Shown here: positions 1 through 6,140 of the stretch, in pieces
Layout: each line of letters begins with the position of its first letter
How positions within the stretch are numbered: position 1 is the stretch's first letter
DNA from: Chloroflexota bacterium
Lineage (GTDB): Bacteria; Chloroflexota; Anaerolineae; Promineifilales; Promineifilaceae
Direction of reading: 5' to 3'
NCBI GenBank assembly: GCA_024640485.1
Contig: JAHEEY010000283.1
Location: 1-6,373 of the forward strand
Length of the DNA: 6,373 nucleotides
Translations under genes and position numbers: made by a program
Notes under the pieces: generated by a model
Told to the model about the DNA's origin: nothing
The model's database searches: none
Seen by the model: only the letters and a program-made list of their open reading frames with translations

Positions 1-803
1 AGCATGGTGCCCCATTCAGCCATAGGAGGCTGAGCACCTAGCCCAAGGAAAGAGAGGGCGGCAGTGTCCAAAATGGCGGTGGCAACGCCAAGGGTAGCCA
101 AGACGATTAGAGGCGGCAGGGCATTGGGCAGAATTCGGCTGAACAAGATACGAAAATCCGAGGCTCCAAGTGCCCGGGAAGCTTCAACATATTCTGTCTC
201 TCTGACAGAGAGTACCGTCGCCCGCACTACCCGGGCATAGCCAGGCATACTGACGATGGCAATGGCCAACATGGCGTTCTGAAGGCTGGGGCCGAGCACA
301 AATACAATGGCGATCGCCAGTAGAAAGAAGGGGAATGCCAGCAATACATCCATTATCCGCATGACCAGGTTGTCGATCCAGCCGCCAAAATATCCAGAAA
401 TGGCGCCCAGAAAAGTGCCGGCAGTCACGGCAAAGGTCACGGTCGTGAAACCGATGCGTAGTGAGACCCGGGTGCCGAAGATAATGCGGCTGAACACATC
501 TCGGACATTGCCATCTATTCCCATGAAATGCTGCGGCTTCTCTTCAGGGCAGCCCAGCAGATGGATACAGGGCGCTTCACGGCGCTTCACGTCTTCTACC
601 CCAATCAACACGTCTGTTGGGTCGTATGGGGCAATCGCTTCGGCGAAGACAGCCACCAGAGTCAGGAAAAGAAGAATCGTGAGGCCAACGATGGCTGATC
701 TCTGTCGGAAAATTCGGCGAAGTGTTAGCCGCCAGAGGCTGTTCGACTTATAGTCTTGTATATTTGAGACGTTGTCATCTTTAATTTCGGCAATTGTAGA
801 CAT
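1..803 (-). CDS. dppC: DppC/OppC-type peptide ABC transporter permease (C-terminus off the left edge)
   Basis: This is the second inner-membrane permease of a peptide/nickel-class ABC importer. It pairs with the DppB-type subunit encoded just upstream to form the translocation channel. The frame starts at ATG 803 and stays open to base 1, giving 267 codons. An in-frame TAA upstream, with no other start codon after it, fixes the start; the ribosome-binding site is weak. Visible parts are a cytoplasmic tail (1-36), TM1 (about 38-58), an extracytoplasmic loop, further hydrophobic segments at about 112-137, 150-172, 174-190 and 228-254, and the EAA coupling motif at 204-227 (EASRALGASDF...ILPN), which contacts the ATPase. 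The TM1-TM2 loop contains a two-cysteine insert, C79 and C85 (CIHLLGC), before the usual MGxDGNxRDxFSRI segment. I recall this loop style from Chloroflexota; E. coli DppC lacks it. The substrate cannot be read from the sequence. The family assignment is firm. Confidence 0.93.
   Translation of the reverse strand, partial: MSTIAEIKDDNVSNIQDYKSNSLWRLTLRRIFRQRSAIVGLTILLFLTLVAVFAEAIAPYDPTDVLIGVEDVKRREAPCIHLLGCPEEKPQHFMGIDGNVRDVFSRIIFGTRVSLRIGFTTVTFAVTAGTFLGAISGYFGGWIDNLVMRIMDVLLAFPFFLLAIAIVFVLGPSLQNAMLAIAIVSMPGYARVVRATVLSVRETEYVEASRALGASDFRILFSRILPNALPPLIVLATLGVATAILDTAALSFLGLGAQPPMAEWGTM
571..590. repeat. Perfect 10-bp tandem duplication inside dppC
   Basis: The decamer ggcgcttcac occurs twice back to back. 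On the coding strand it lies in the TM1-TM2 extracytoplasmic loop (residues 71-78, VKRREAP), just before the C79/C85 pair. Ten is not a multiple of three, so gain or loss of one copy would shift the frame. The frame is open here and continues into the conserved MGIDGN segment, so the two-copy state is the functional one. Confidence 0.6.
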
Positions 804-949
804 AGGTAGTCCAGCTGATAATTGGCTATACTCAGATAGTGTTTCAACTCTGAGCTTTTGAAGTTATGAAGTTACCTTGGAAATGGCTTTAGACCGATAT
901 GTCATATTATTCCAAGCCCATGAGATCGGGTGATGTACCGGTTATCTTC
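804..949 (-). other. Spacer between the dppB-type and dppC-type genes, with a small stem-loop
   Basis: This 146-bp gap lies between the stop of the DppB-type gene and the start of the DppC-type gene, unusually wide for a permease pair that is often overlapping or adjacent. I see no ORF of note and no convincing promoter. A 6-bp inverted repeat, CTCAGA (831-836) and TCTGAG (849-854) with a 12-nt loop, sits about 28 nt upstream of the downstream start codon. It has no following U-run, so it is not a typical terminator. It could be a weak mRNA-processing or translation-modulating element, or chance. Confidence 0.4.
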
Positions 950-2068
950 CTAATCCAGTCTGATACGGGGATCTAGCAGCGCGTAGGAAAGATCCACCAG
1001 CAGATTGAAGGTGACATAGATGATGGCGATAACAATGACCAGCCCCTGGATAATTGGGAAATCACGGGCGGTAATCGCCTCAAACATGCTTAGGCCAACG
1101 CCTGCCAGACCGAAGATCGTTTCAGTCAATACAGCGCCGCTCAATACTCCCCCTAGCTGTAGACCGGCGATGGTAACGATCGGCAGCAGGGCATTGCTGA
1201 AGGCATGTTTCATGACAACTTTGAAACTGGATACGCCCTTAGCACGGGCGGTGCGAACGTAATCCAGGCCCAGTACTTCTAACATGCTGGATCTGGTCAT
1301 ACGCGCGATAACAGACATCGGTATGGTGCTCAAAGCGACCGCCGGCAGCACAAGGTGCCGGATGGTATCCTTCAGCACATCCCAATCTCTGGTAATGATC
1401 GAATTGAAGATGTACATATTGGCGAAGAATTCGTACACATGGAAACGCAAGCCGCCTTCTTCCACCTGCATTTCGAAAACTTCATAAAACGGAGTTGCCG
1501 TCAGACCTGCGGTCAACCTGCCGGACGGCGGGAAAATCAGGAATTCCAGGAATGGCGGTACGGCACCGAATTGTGCAATCAGATACTTCTTCAGGAAGAC
1601 CGCAAAAACATAAATCAGCAGGAGTCCCAAAAAGAACACCGGCATCGAGACGCCCAGATTTGCGCCAATCATCGTGACGACATCGACTGCGGAATTGCGG
1701 CGGACAGAGGAAATAACGCCAGCCAAAGTGCCAAAAAACAGGGCCAAAGCCATAGCCCCAATGCTTAATTCAATGGTAGTTGGCAGACGCTCGATGAGAA
1801 TGATTGATACCGGGCGCCCCTGCCTGAGCGAGGTGCCCAGATCGCCACTCAGAATGTTCTTGATATAGATGCCAAATTGCACCGGGACGGGTTGGTCAAG
1901 ACCGTGAATCTCCGCAAATCGCTCGCACGCTTCCGCGGTCGCCTTTTCGCCAAGGATTGACTTGCAGGGATCGCCGGGGATGGCTCTTGCCAGAATGAAG
2001 GTGACCACCAAAATCGCCAAGACGACTGGAATGGCCAGCAGTATGCGACGGATTGTGTATTGAATCAT
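950..2068 (-). CDS. dppB: DppB/OppB-type peptide ABC transporter permease
   Basis: First inner-membrane permease of the peptide ABC importer, complete at 372 residues; most family members are about 305-340. TM1 is at about 9-30, ending in the typical RAIPGDPC. The family segments GDLGTSLRQGRPVS (75-88) and ERLPTTIELS (93-102) follow. Further hydrophobic segments lie at about 98-120, 132-160, 237-257, 291-316 and 338-362. The cytoplasmic EAA motif is at 269-299 (DYVRTARAKGVS...FSNALLPIV), and the C-terminus is the classic LLDPRIRLD. The extra length is in the TM3-TM4 loop (about 163-235), which faces the binding protein and carries a polar stretch around 195-215 (FEMQVEEGG). C35 and C48 sit in the first extracytoplasmic loop. 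The start at ATG 2068 gives the standard N-terminus MIQYTIRRIL; a weak purine stretch (AGAAG) lies 11 nt upstream. It is expressed behind the substrate-binding gene, after a strong stem-loop. Confidence 0.95.
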   Translation of the reverse strand: MIQYTIRRILLAIPVVLAILVVTFILARAIPGDPCKSILGEKATAEACERFAEIHGLDQPVPVQFGIYIKNILSGDLGTSLRQGRPVSIILIERLPTTIELSIGAMALALFFGTLAGVISSVRRNSAVDVVTMIGANLGVSMPVFFLGLLLIYVFAVFLKKYLIAQFGAVPPFLEFLIFPPSGRLTAGLTATPFYEVFEMQVEEGGLRFHVYEFFANMYIFNSIITRDWDVLKDTIRHLVLPAVALSTIPMSVIARMTRSSMLEVLGLDYVRTARAKGVSSFKVVMKHAFSNALLPIVTIAGLQLGGVLSGAVLTETIFGLAGVGLSMFEAITARDFPIIQGLVIVIAIIYVTFNLLVDLSYALLDPRIRLD

Positions 2069-2090
2069 TGGCGTTAGACTTCTACATAAA

Positions 2091-2150
2091 AGAATAATGC
2101 GGAATGACTGAAATGCTGATGCTTAGCATTGAGCCATCCCGCATTATTCT
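2091..2150 (-). terminator. 60-nt stem-loop between substrate-binding gene and permease gene (partial terminator or mRNA stabiliser)
   Basis: The arms 2091-2106 and 2135-2150 form a 16-bp stem. Read as minus-strand RNA, every position pairs, with one G-U wobble; read as plus-strand RNA, that position would be an A-C mismatch, so the RNA made with the operon is the better folder. The stem continues three more pairs, then a 1x2 internal loop, then a 6-bp inner stem (AAUGCU with AGCAUU) closed by a 7-nt loop. The 3' arm is followed by a short U-rich run (UUUUAU). It lies 22 nt before the DppB-type start codon. Such structures after a substrate-binding gene commonly protect its mRNA from 3' decay or terminate part of the transcripts, making the binding protein more abundant than the permeases; that role is inferred here. 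Confidence 0.7.
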
Positions 2151-2208
2151 CAACTACATTGGTGTGAGCTGCTTAAAAGCAGTGCATCCAACACATTTAT
2201 CCTGAGGT

Positions 2209-3930
2209 CTACTCAGTCTCATTCATGAGCTTGTCCCACAAGTTGGAGTAGTATTGGAAAACTCCTGTGTTCCCAACGTGGTATGGATTGGAGGCATCGA
2301 TTCCTGCCGCCCAAGAAGCGATCACATCGTTGGCATCAAAGGTCGAACCATCGTGGAACGTGACGCCTTCACGCAGGGTGCAGACCCAGACGGATGAGTC
2401 TGCGTTCGCATCGCAGGAAGTTGCCAGTGCAGGTATAGCCTCACCGGAATCAATCGCAAAGCCCAGAAGGCCATCGACAATCTGTTGGCAAGGTGCCAGC
2501 GACTCGCCGTCACTTTCGTCGGCGCAGTAGAGGCTGATAGGTTCAGCATTCTGCATATAGACGAAGGTGTCTTTGCCAGGGTTGTCCTTTTCGAACAACG
2601 GGGCGCCAAATGGTCGGAAGTGAGCATTTTCTACGGTCGCCAGGGCGGCTGAAGCAGAAGAACCGTTAGCGATGGGCACCATTGGCACCAACTCTTTGAT
2701 GGCGTTGTTGGCCTGCTCGTACAAAACGGAGGCTTCATCAATATCGCCGATCTGGGACGCCTGCTGCAGTATTTCGTAGATTCCGGGGTAAGGATCACCG
2801 AACTGGTCATTGCTTGCGCCGAAGTGGAAGTCCAGGAAATTGGTCACATGGGGGTAATCAGCACCCCAACCGAGCAGATAAAATCCGTCAAGGTTGCCGA
2901 CTTGAGATTCAGCGATGAACTCGCCCGATTCCATGACCACAACTTCAGCTTCGATACCCAGGTTGTCCCGCAGCTGGGTCTGGAACTCGACAGCCACGGA
3001 GCCTGGTTCTGGCAGATAGCCGCGGAACACGTCGCGGTAGAAGATGGAGGTCTGGAATCCATCGGGGAATCCGGCCTCGGCCAGCAAAGCGCGAGCACCT
3101 TCCGGATCGAATTCGTACCAATCTTCGCCTACGCAGCCATTGGGGATGGAGCAGGGGGTGAAGTGGGTTGGTACCTGAGAACCGTCAGGATAGAAGTTAT
3201 CTACGATACGCTGGCGATCTACACCCATGGCAACCGCTTGGCGAACTCTTACATCGTTGAATGGTTCAAAGGTGTTGGTCATAGCCAGATATAGTATGTT
3301 GGGGTTGGCAACAGGGATGAAAGTGAGGCTGGAATCGTTCTTTACCGTGTCGAAATCATCAGGGCTGAGGTTGGTGATCTGGTCCACGTTTCCAGACTGC
3401 AGTTCCAGCAAACGGGCAGCGCCTTCAGTCGACCAGCGGAATACCAGTGTCTGGAATGGCGCTGGTTCACCCCAATAGTCGTCATTGCGTTCCATGATGA
3501 CGCTTTCGCCGGCAGCCCATTCCTTCAGTTTGAAGGGGCCGGTGCCAATCGGATTACGCAGCAAATCGCCACCACCGCCGGTCTCGGCGATGTGTTCTGC
3601 TGGCTGGATGCCAAAGGGGGTGAAAGCGATTTTCGCCGTGAATGCCGGATCAGGTCCGCACAGGTTAAACTGTACGGTCAATTCGTCAACCGCCTCAATA
3701 GATAGAATCTTGCCACCGTAATCACAGTTCTCTGCGGCGACGGAGGTCGGCTCAAAAGGAGCTGGGGCTGGTTCTTCAACCGGCGCTTCAGTTGGCGCTG
3801 CGGCTGGCGCTTCAGTTGGCGCCGCGGCCGGTGCTGTCGGCTCGGGCTCGTCCGCGGTACCGCCGCATGCCACCAGCAGCATACCGACTGCCAACAGCAT
3901 TACAACTATCAATGTCTTGATACTTTTCAT
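2209..3930 (-). CDS. Lipoprotein peptide-type ABC substrate-binding protein (SBP_bac_5 family) with circularly permuted domain order
   Basis: This is the extracytoplasmic ligand-binding subunit that delivers substrate, probably peptides, to the permeases encoded downstream. Residues 1-22 are a lipoprotein signal (MKSIKTL, hydrophobic core, lipobox LVAC, lipidated C22). Residues 23-67 form a flexible Pro/Ala/Glu tether. The fold then starts in what is normally its middle: SIEAVDELTVQF (77-88), NPIGTGPFKLKEW (126-138), RNDDYWGE (148-155), VRQAVAMGVDR (229-239), LLGWGADYP (352-360) and the usual C-terminal region to about 445. Residues 453-573 then resemble the canonical mature N-terminus: EPISLYCADESDG, QIVDGLLGF, PALATSCDANAD, LREGVTFHDGSTFDANDV. 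So the order is permuted, while total length is normal for the family. Eight further cysteines fall in close pairs. The start at ATG 3930 is set by AGGAG six bases upstream. Family assignment is firm; ligand unknown. Confidence 0.93.
   Translation of the reverse strand: MKSIKTLIVVMLLAVGMLLVACGGTADEPEPTAPAAAPTEAPAAAPTEAPVEEPAPAPFEPTSVAAENCDYGGKILSIEAVDELTVQFNLCGPDPAFTAKIAFTPFGIQPAEHIAETGGGGDLLRNPIGTGPFKLKEWAAGESVIMERNDDYWGEPAPFQTLVFRWSTEGAARLLELQSGNVDQITNLSPDDFDTVKNDSSLTFIPVANPNILYLAMTNTFEPFNDVRVRQAVAMGVDRQRIVDNFYPDGSQVPTHFTPCSIPNGCVGEDWYEFDPEGARALLAEAGFPDGFQTSIFYRDVFRGYLPEPGSVAVEFQTQLRDNLGIEAEVVVMESGEFIAESQVGNLDGFYLLGWGADYPHVTNFLDFHFGASNDQFGDPYPGIYEILQQASQIGDIDEASVLYEQANNAIKELVPMVPIANGSSASAALATVENAHFRPFGAPLFEKDNPGKDTFVYMQNAEPISLYCADESDGESLAPCQQIVDGLLGFAIDSGEAIPALATSCDANADSSVWVCTLREGVTFHDGSTFDANDVIASWAAGIDASNPYHVGNTGVFQYYSNLWDKLMNETE
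3782..3829 (-). repeat. Two tandem 24-bp repeats encoding the lipoprotein tether
   Basis: Units 3782-3805 and 3806-3829 match at 22 of 24 positions and encode AAAPTEAP twice (residues 35-50 region). They form the low-complexity tether between lipidated C22 and the folded domain. In-frame 24-bp units can change in number without breaking the gene, so tether length may vary between strains. Confidence 0.75.
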
Positions 3931-4115
3931 TTTCTTCTCCTACTATCTTTGACTAAATAAGACTTTCTTCGGTATTGTCGGCTATCAATACTTTTTCAGC
4001 TTGTTTGTGTTCCTCGCCACCTCCTGTTGCCTAATCATAGTTTGGGATCATGACTAAGAGGCCTGTCTAGCCAGCGTGGCAGCATGAGTTCTCGTAGGGC
4101 AAGGCTTTCCAAGCG
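3931..4115 (-). promoter_or_regulatory. Long, potentially structured 5' leader of the transporter operon
   Basis: If transcription starts about 7 nt after the TATATT box, the mRNA carries roughly 185 nt before the lipoprotein start. As minus-strand RNA it contains a 10-bp stem (4049-4058 with 4030-4039, 9-nt loop, some G-U pairs), possibly enclosed by GCCAC (4076-4080) pairing with GUGGC (4016-4020). A second SD-like AGGAGG lies on the 3' side (about 4019-4024) with no usable start after it. Two tiny overlapping reading frames also occur: MLPRWLDRPLSHDPKL from about 4085 and MIPNYD from about 4051; neither has a strong ribosome-binding site. I recognise no known riboswitch class. A regulatory role is conjecture. 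Confidence 0.35.
3937..3941 (-). promoter_or_regulatory. Strong ribosome-binding site of the substrate-binding gene
   Basis: On the minus strand AGGAG is followed by six bases (AAGAAA) and then ATG 3930. It is by far the best Shine-Dalgarno match in the window and settles the start of the lipoprotein. The permease genes have only weak sites, in line with higher translation of the binding protein. Confidence 0.85.
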
Positions 4116-4121
4116 TTTCAA

Positions 4122-4149
4122 AATATACCACATCAGTCAAACATGTCAA
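4122..4149 (-). promoter_or_regulatory. Sigma-70-type promoter for the transporter operon
   Basis: On the minus strand a perfect -35 TTGACA (4149-4144) is followed by a 16-bp spacer and the -10 box TATATT (4127-4122). The -10 is preceded by TGG, an extended-10 signature. Predicted start is near 4115. It is the best leftward promoter upstream of the lipoprotein gene. Confidence 0.7.
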
Positions 4150-4166
4150 TCGGAGCGCTCCCAACT

Positions 4167-4190
4167 CAACGGCTCTTACCCAAACCGTTG
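4167..4190. promoter_or_regulatory. Possible operator dyad between the divergent promoters
   Basis: CAACGG (4167-4172) and CCGTTG (4185-4190) form a perfect 6-bp inverted repeat with a 12-bp spacer and half-site centres about 18 bp apart. It lies just upstream of the leftward -35 and about 60 bp upstream of the rightward -10, where a regulator could act on either promoter. Such a dyad can arise by chance, and no regulator gene is in the window. Confidence 0.2.
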
Positions 4191-4247
4191 GCCGCTGCCG
4201 CTGATCTGCTCCAAGCAAATCTTTCTGTAAAGGTTGCTCGGACAATG

Positions 4248-4253
4248 TATAAT
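4248..4253 (+). promoter_or_regulatory. TATAAT -10 box of polX
   Basis: This is a perfect -10 hexamer whose last base is 7 bp before the A of ATG 4261. With a 17-bp spacer the -35 would be CTGTAA (4225-4230), a poor match. Transcription should begin at about 4260-4261, on or beside the start codon. Confidence 0.55.
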
Positions 4254-4260
4254 ACTTCTC

Positions 4261-5988
4261 ATGAAAAATCGCGAAGTTGCACACCTATTCGAGAAAGTCG
4301 CGGAGATGTTGTCCATTCGTGGGGACAGCGTCCACCGGATTCTGGCATATCGGAAGGCCGCGGAAAGCATCCAGGCATTAGCCAGGGACATCAATCAGGT
4401 TTATGCCGAAGGCAGACTGACAGAGATTCCCGGCATCGGCAGCACGTTGGCGGCGAAAATCGAAGAAATGCTGACCACCGGCGATCTCGAATTCTATCGC
4501 AAGTTGTCAGCGGAGATTCCCAACACGTTGGTAGACATGCTTCGTGTGGAAGGGTTAGGTCCCAAGCGTGTCAAACAGATATATGAAGCGCTGGGCGTTG
4601 AAACGTTGGAAGCATTGACCGTGGCTGCCCGTGAGGGAAAGCTGAAGGATCTGCCCGGAATGGGGGTCAAATCCGAAGCCAAAATCGTGGCAGCGATTGA
4701 AGCGCTCGCCAGGCATGGGGATGATCGTACCCCGCTGGGTGACGCCTGGCCGATTGCCCAGGGCATATTGAGCGAATTGGCGCAGATTCCTGGTGTGTCG
4801 AAGACCGCGGTCGCCGGTTCGCTGAGGCGAATGCAGGAGACGATTGGGGATATCGATCTGTTGGTGGCTGCCGAGGATCCCGAGCCAGTCATGGTGTTCT
4901 TCTGCTCGATGGATATGGTGGAATCAGTGGCAGCCAGGGGGCCGACCAAGTCTAGAATCGTACTGCTTAACGGGGTAGGGGTCGATCTGCGGGTACTCCC
5001 GGCTGATAGGTGGGGAACGCTGCTTTCCTATTTTACCGGCAGCAAAGATCACAATGTCCATTTGCGAGAACTGGCCCTCAAGAAGGGCTTGAGCCTAAAT
5101 GAGCACGCCTTTACGCCGGCCGACGGCAGCGATGAGATTCGCTGCGCGACAGAGGCTGAGGTCTATCGGACTTTGGGACTTCCCTATATTCCTCCAGTGC
5201 TCCGTCAAGACAGAGGCGAGTTCGACGCGGCGGCAAAAGGGGAGCTGCCGCGGCTAATCCAGGCTTCGGATATCGTCAGCGATCTGCACATGCATTCAAC
5301 ATGGTCAGACGGCAAACAGAGCATCCTGGAGATGGCTCAAGCGGCAAGGCGGCGGGGGCTTGGTTACATTGTTATCACCGACCATTCTGCCAGCCTAGGC
5401 ATCGCCAACGGCCTTTCGATCGAACGGCTGCAGCAGCAAGCGGCAGAGGTTCGTGCCGCTGACGAAGCTATGGGTGCCGACTTCACGGTGCTTCACGGCA
5501 CCGAAATGGAAATCAAAGCGGACGGCACCCTGGATTACCCAGACGAGGTGCTGGCAAAGTTGGATTTCGTCATCGCCAGCCTGCACACGAGTCTGAGCCA
5601 GAGCCAGGAACAAGTGACCAACCGGATGCTGAACGCGATCTGGAACCCGCATGTGGACATGATTGCCCATCCCACCGGCAGGCTGCTGCCGGATAGGGCT
5701 GGCGCTGATCTGGACATGGATTTCATTTTCGACTCAGCCTTGGCCTCTGGTACTATTCTGGAAATCAATGCCCACCCACGACGGCTAGATCTGCGTGACA
5801 TCCATGTCCGCCGGGCAATTGAAATGGGCATCAACTTGGCCATTAACACCGATGCCCATCACAGTGATCAGTTTGAGATGCTTCACTACGGAATCGCCAC
5901 GGCGCAGCGAGGATGGGCGACTGCTGACGACATCGTAAACTGCTGGCCGCTGGACAAATTCCGGCAATTCCTGGCCACGCGTGGCTAA
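4261..5988 (+). CDS. polX: DNA polymerase/3'-5' exonuclease PolX (family X polymerase with PHP domain)
   Basis: Bacterial family X repair polymerase, 575 residues from ATG 4261, matching the usual 570-580. Family members fill short gaps in base-excision repair, and the PHP domain supplies 3'-5' exonuclease and AP-site processing. The N-terminal DNA-binding part has helix-hairpin-helix motifs at 53-67 (LTEIPGIGSTLAAKI), 96-108 and 128-142 (LKDLPGMGVKSEAKI). The palm carries GSLRRMQETIGDIDLLV with catalytic D197 and D199, the third aspartate D242 (GVDLRV), and YFTGSKDHN (257-265). The C-terminal PHP domain starts at about 340 and has all expected metal ligands: H343, H345, D350, H375, E415, H442, H470, D531 and H533. 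The frame also extends upstream to TTG 4234, but those residues overlap the TATAAT box, and the N-terminus MKNREVAHLFEKVAEML fits the family. No Shine-Dalgarno precedes the ATG. It is transcribed away from the transporter, so no functional link is implied. Confidence 0.97.
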   Translation: MKNREVAHLFEKVAEMLSIRGDSVHRILAYRKAAESIQALARDINQVYAEGRLTEIPGIGSTLAAKIEEMLTTGDLEFYRKLSAEIPNTLVDMLRVEGLGPKRVKQIYEALGVETLEALTVAAREGKLKDLPGMGVKSEAKIVAAIEALARHGDDRTPLGDAWPIAQGILSELAQIPGVSKTAVAGSLRRMQETIGDIDLLVAAEDPEPVMVFFCSMDMVESVAARGPTKSRIVLLNGVGVDLRVLPADRWGTLLSYFTGSKDHNVHLRELALKKGLSLNEHAFTPADGSDEIRCATEAEVYRTLGLPYIPPVLRQDRGEFDAAAKGELPRLIQASDIVSDLHMHSTWSDGKQSILEMAQAARRRGLGYIVITDHSASLGIANGLSIERLQQQAAEVRAADEAMGADFTVLHGTEMEIKADGTLDYPDEVLAKLDFVIASLHTSLSQSQEQVTNRMLNAIWNPHVDMIAHPTGRLLPDRAGADLDMDFIFDSALASGTILEINAHPRRLDLRDIHVRRAIEMGINLAINTDAHHSDQFEMLHYGIATAQRGWATADDIVNCWPLDKFRQFLATRG

Positions 5989-6140
5989 AAAGCGGCCTAC
6001 GCAGGTGTCGAGAAAGCCGTGCTGCCCTAGATAGGTCGGAAACCGATCCATCTGATAGAATTAGACACGGTGGCTGTAGCGTGACAAGCTATGGCTTGTG
6101 AGAACCCATGAAACAGCTGAGAAGTAGAGATTAATCGCTT
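5989..6140 (+). other. Intergenic region between polX and the next gene
   Basis: This 152-bp gap has two small inverted repeats. GGTCGG-AAA-CCGATC (6034-6048, one G-U pair) lies about 45 nt after the polX stop. ACAAGC-TATG-GCTTGT (6084-6099) is a perfect 6-bp stem with a 4-nt loop. Neither is followed by a T-run, so neither is a clear rho-independent terminator. The second lies 41 nt before the next start codon and could be an operator. I see no convincing promoter pair here, so the downstream gene may be co-transcribed with polX or use a weak promoter. Confidence 0.35.

Noticed and set aside
571..590. 10-bp tandem repeat in dppC as a phase-variation switch
   Set aside because: Two copies of a decamer are too few for frequent slippage, and the frame is intact in this state; probably an old duplication or coincidence.
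2824..3294. Long plus-strand open frame inside the lipoprotein gene
   Set aside because: It is antisense to a well-supported gene, has no ribosome-binding site, and its translation looks like no protein family. The same applies to the plus-strand frames at 307-753, 1020-1262 and 1355-1768 over the permeases.
2209..3930. Lipoprotein gene as a pseudogene, assembly chimera or fusion of two truncated binding proteins
   Set aside because: The frame is uninterrupted, total length is normal, every part of the fold occurs once, and signal, ribosome-binding site and downstream stem-loop are all in place. A chimera would normally leave a duplicated or missing part.
4234..4260. TTG 4234 as an upstream start for polX
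   Set aside because: It would place the TATAAT box within the coding sequence and add nine residues (MLGQCIILL) not expected in the family; ATG 4261 gives the normal PolX N-terminus.
4054..4284. Minus-strand frame starting inside polX and crossing the intergenic region
   Set aside because: It runs through the leftward promoter and leader, has no ribosome-binding site, and its composition is unlike a protein.
4143..4586. Plus-strand open frame overlapping the start of polX in another frame
   Set aside because: It lacks family motifs and overlaps the divergent promoters and the conserved helix-hairpin-helix coding region of polX.
6084..6099. Perfect hairpin as a polX terminator
   Set aside because: It lies about 95 nt after the stop and has no following T-run; an operator or chance is equally likely.
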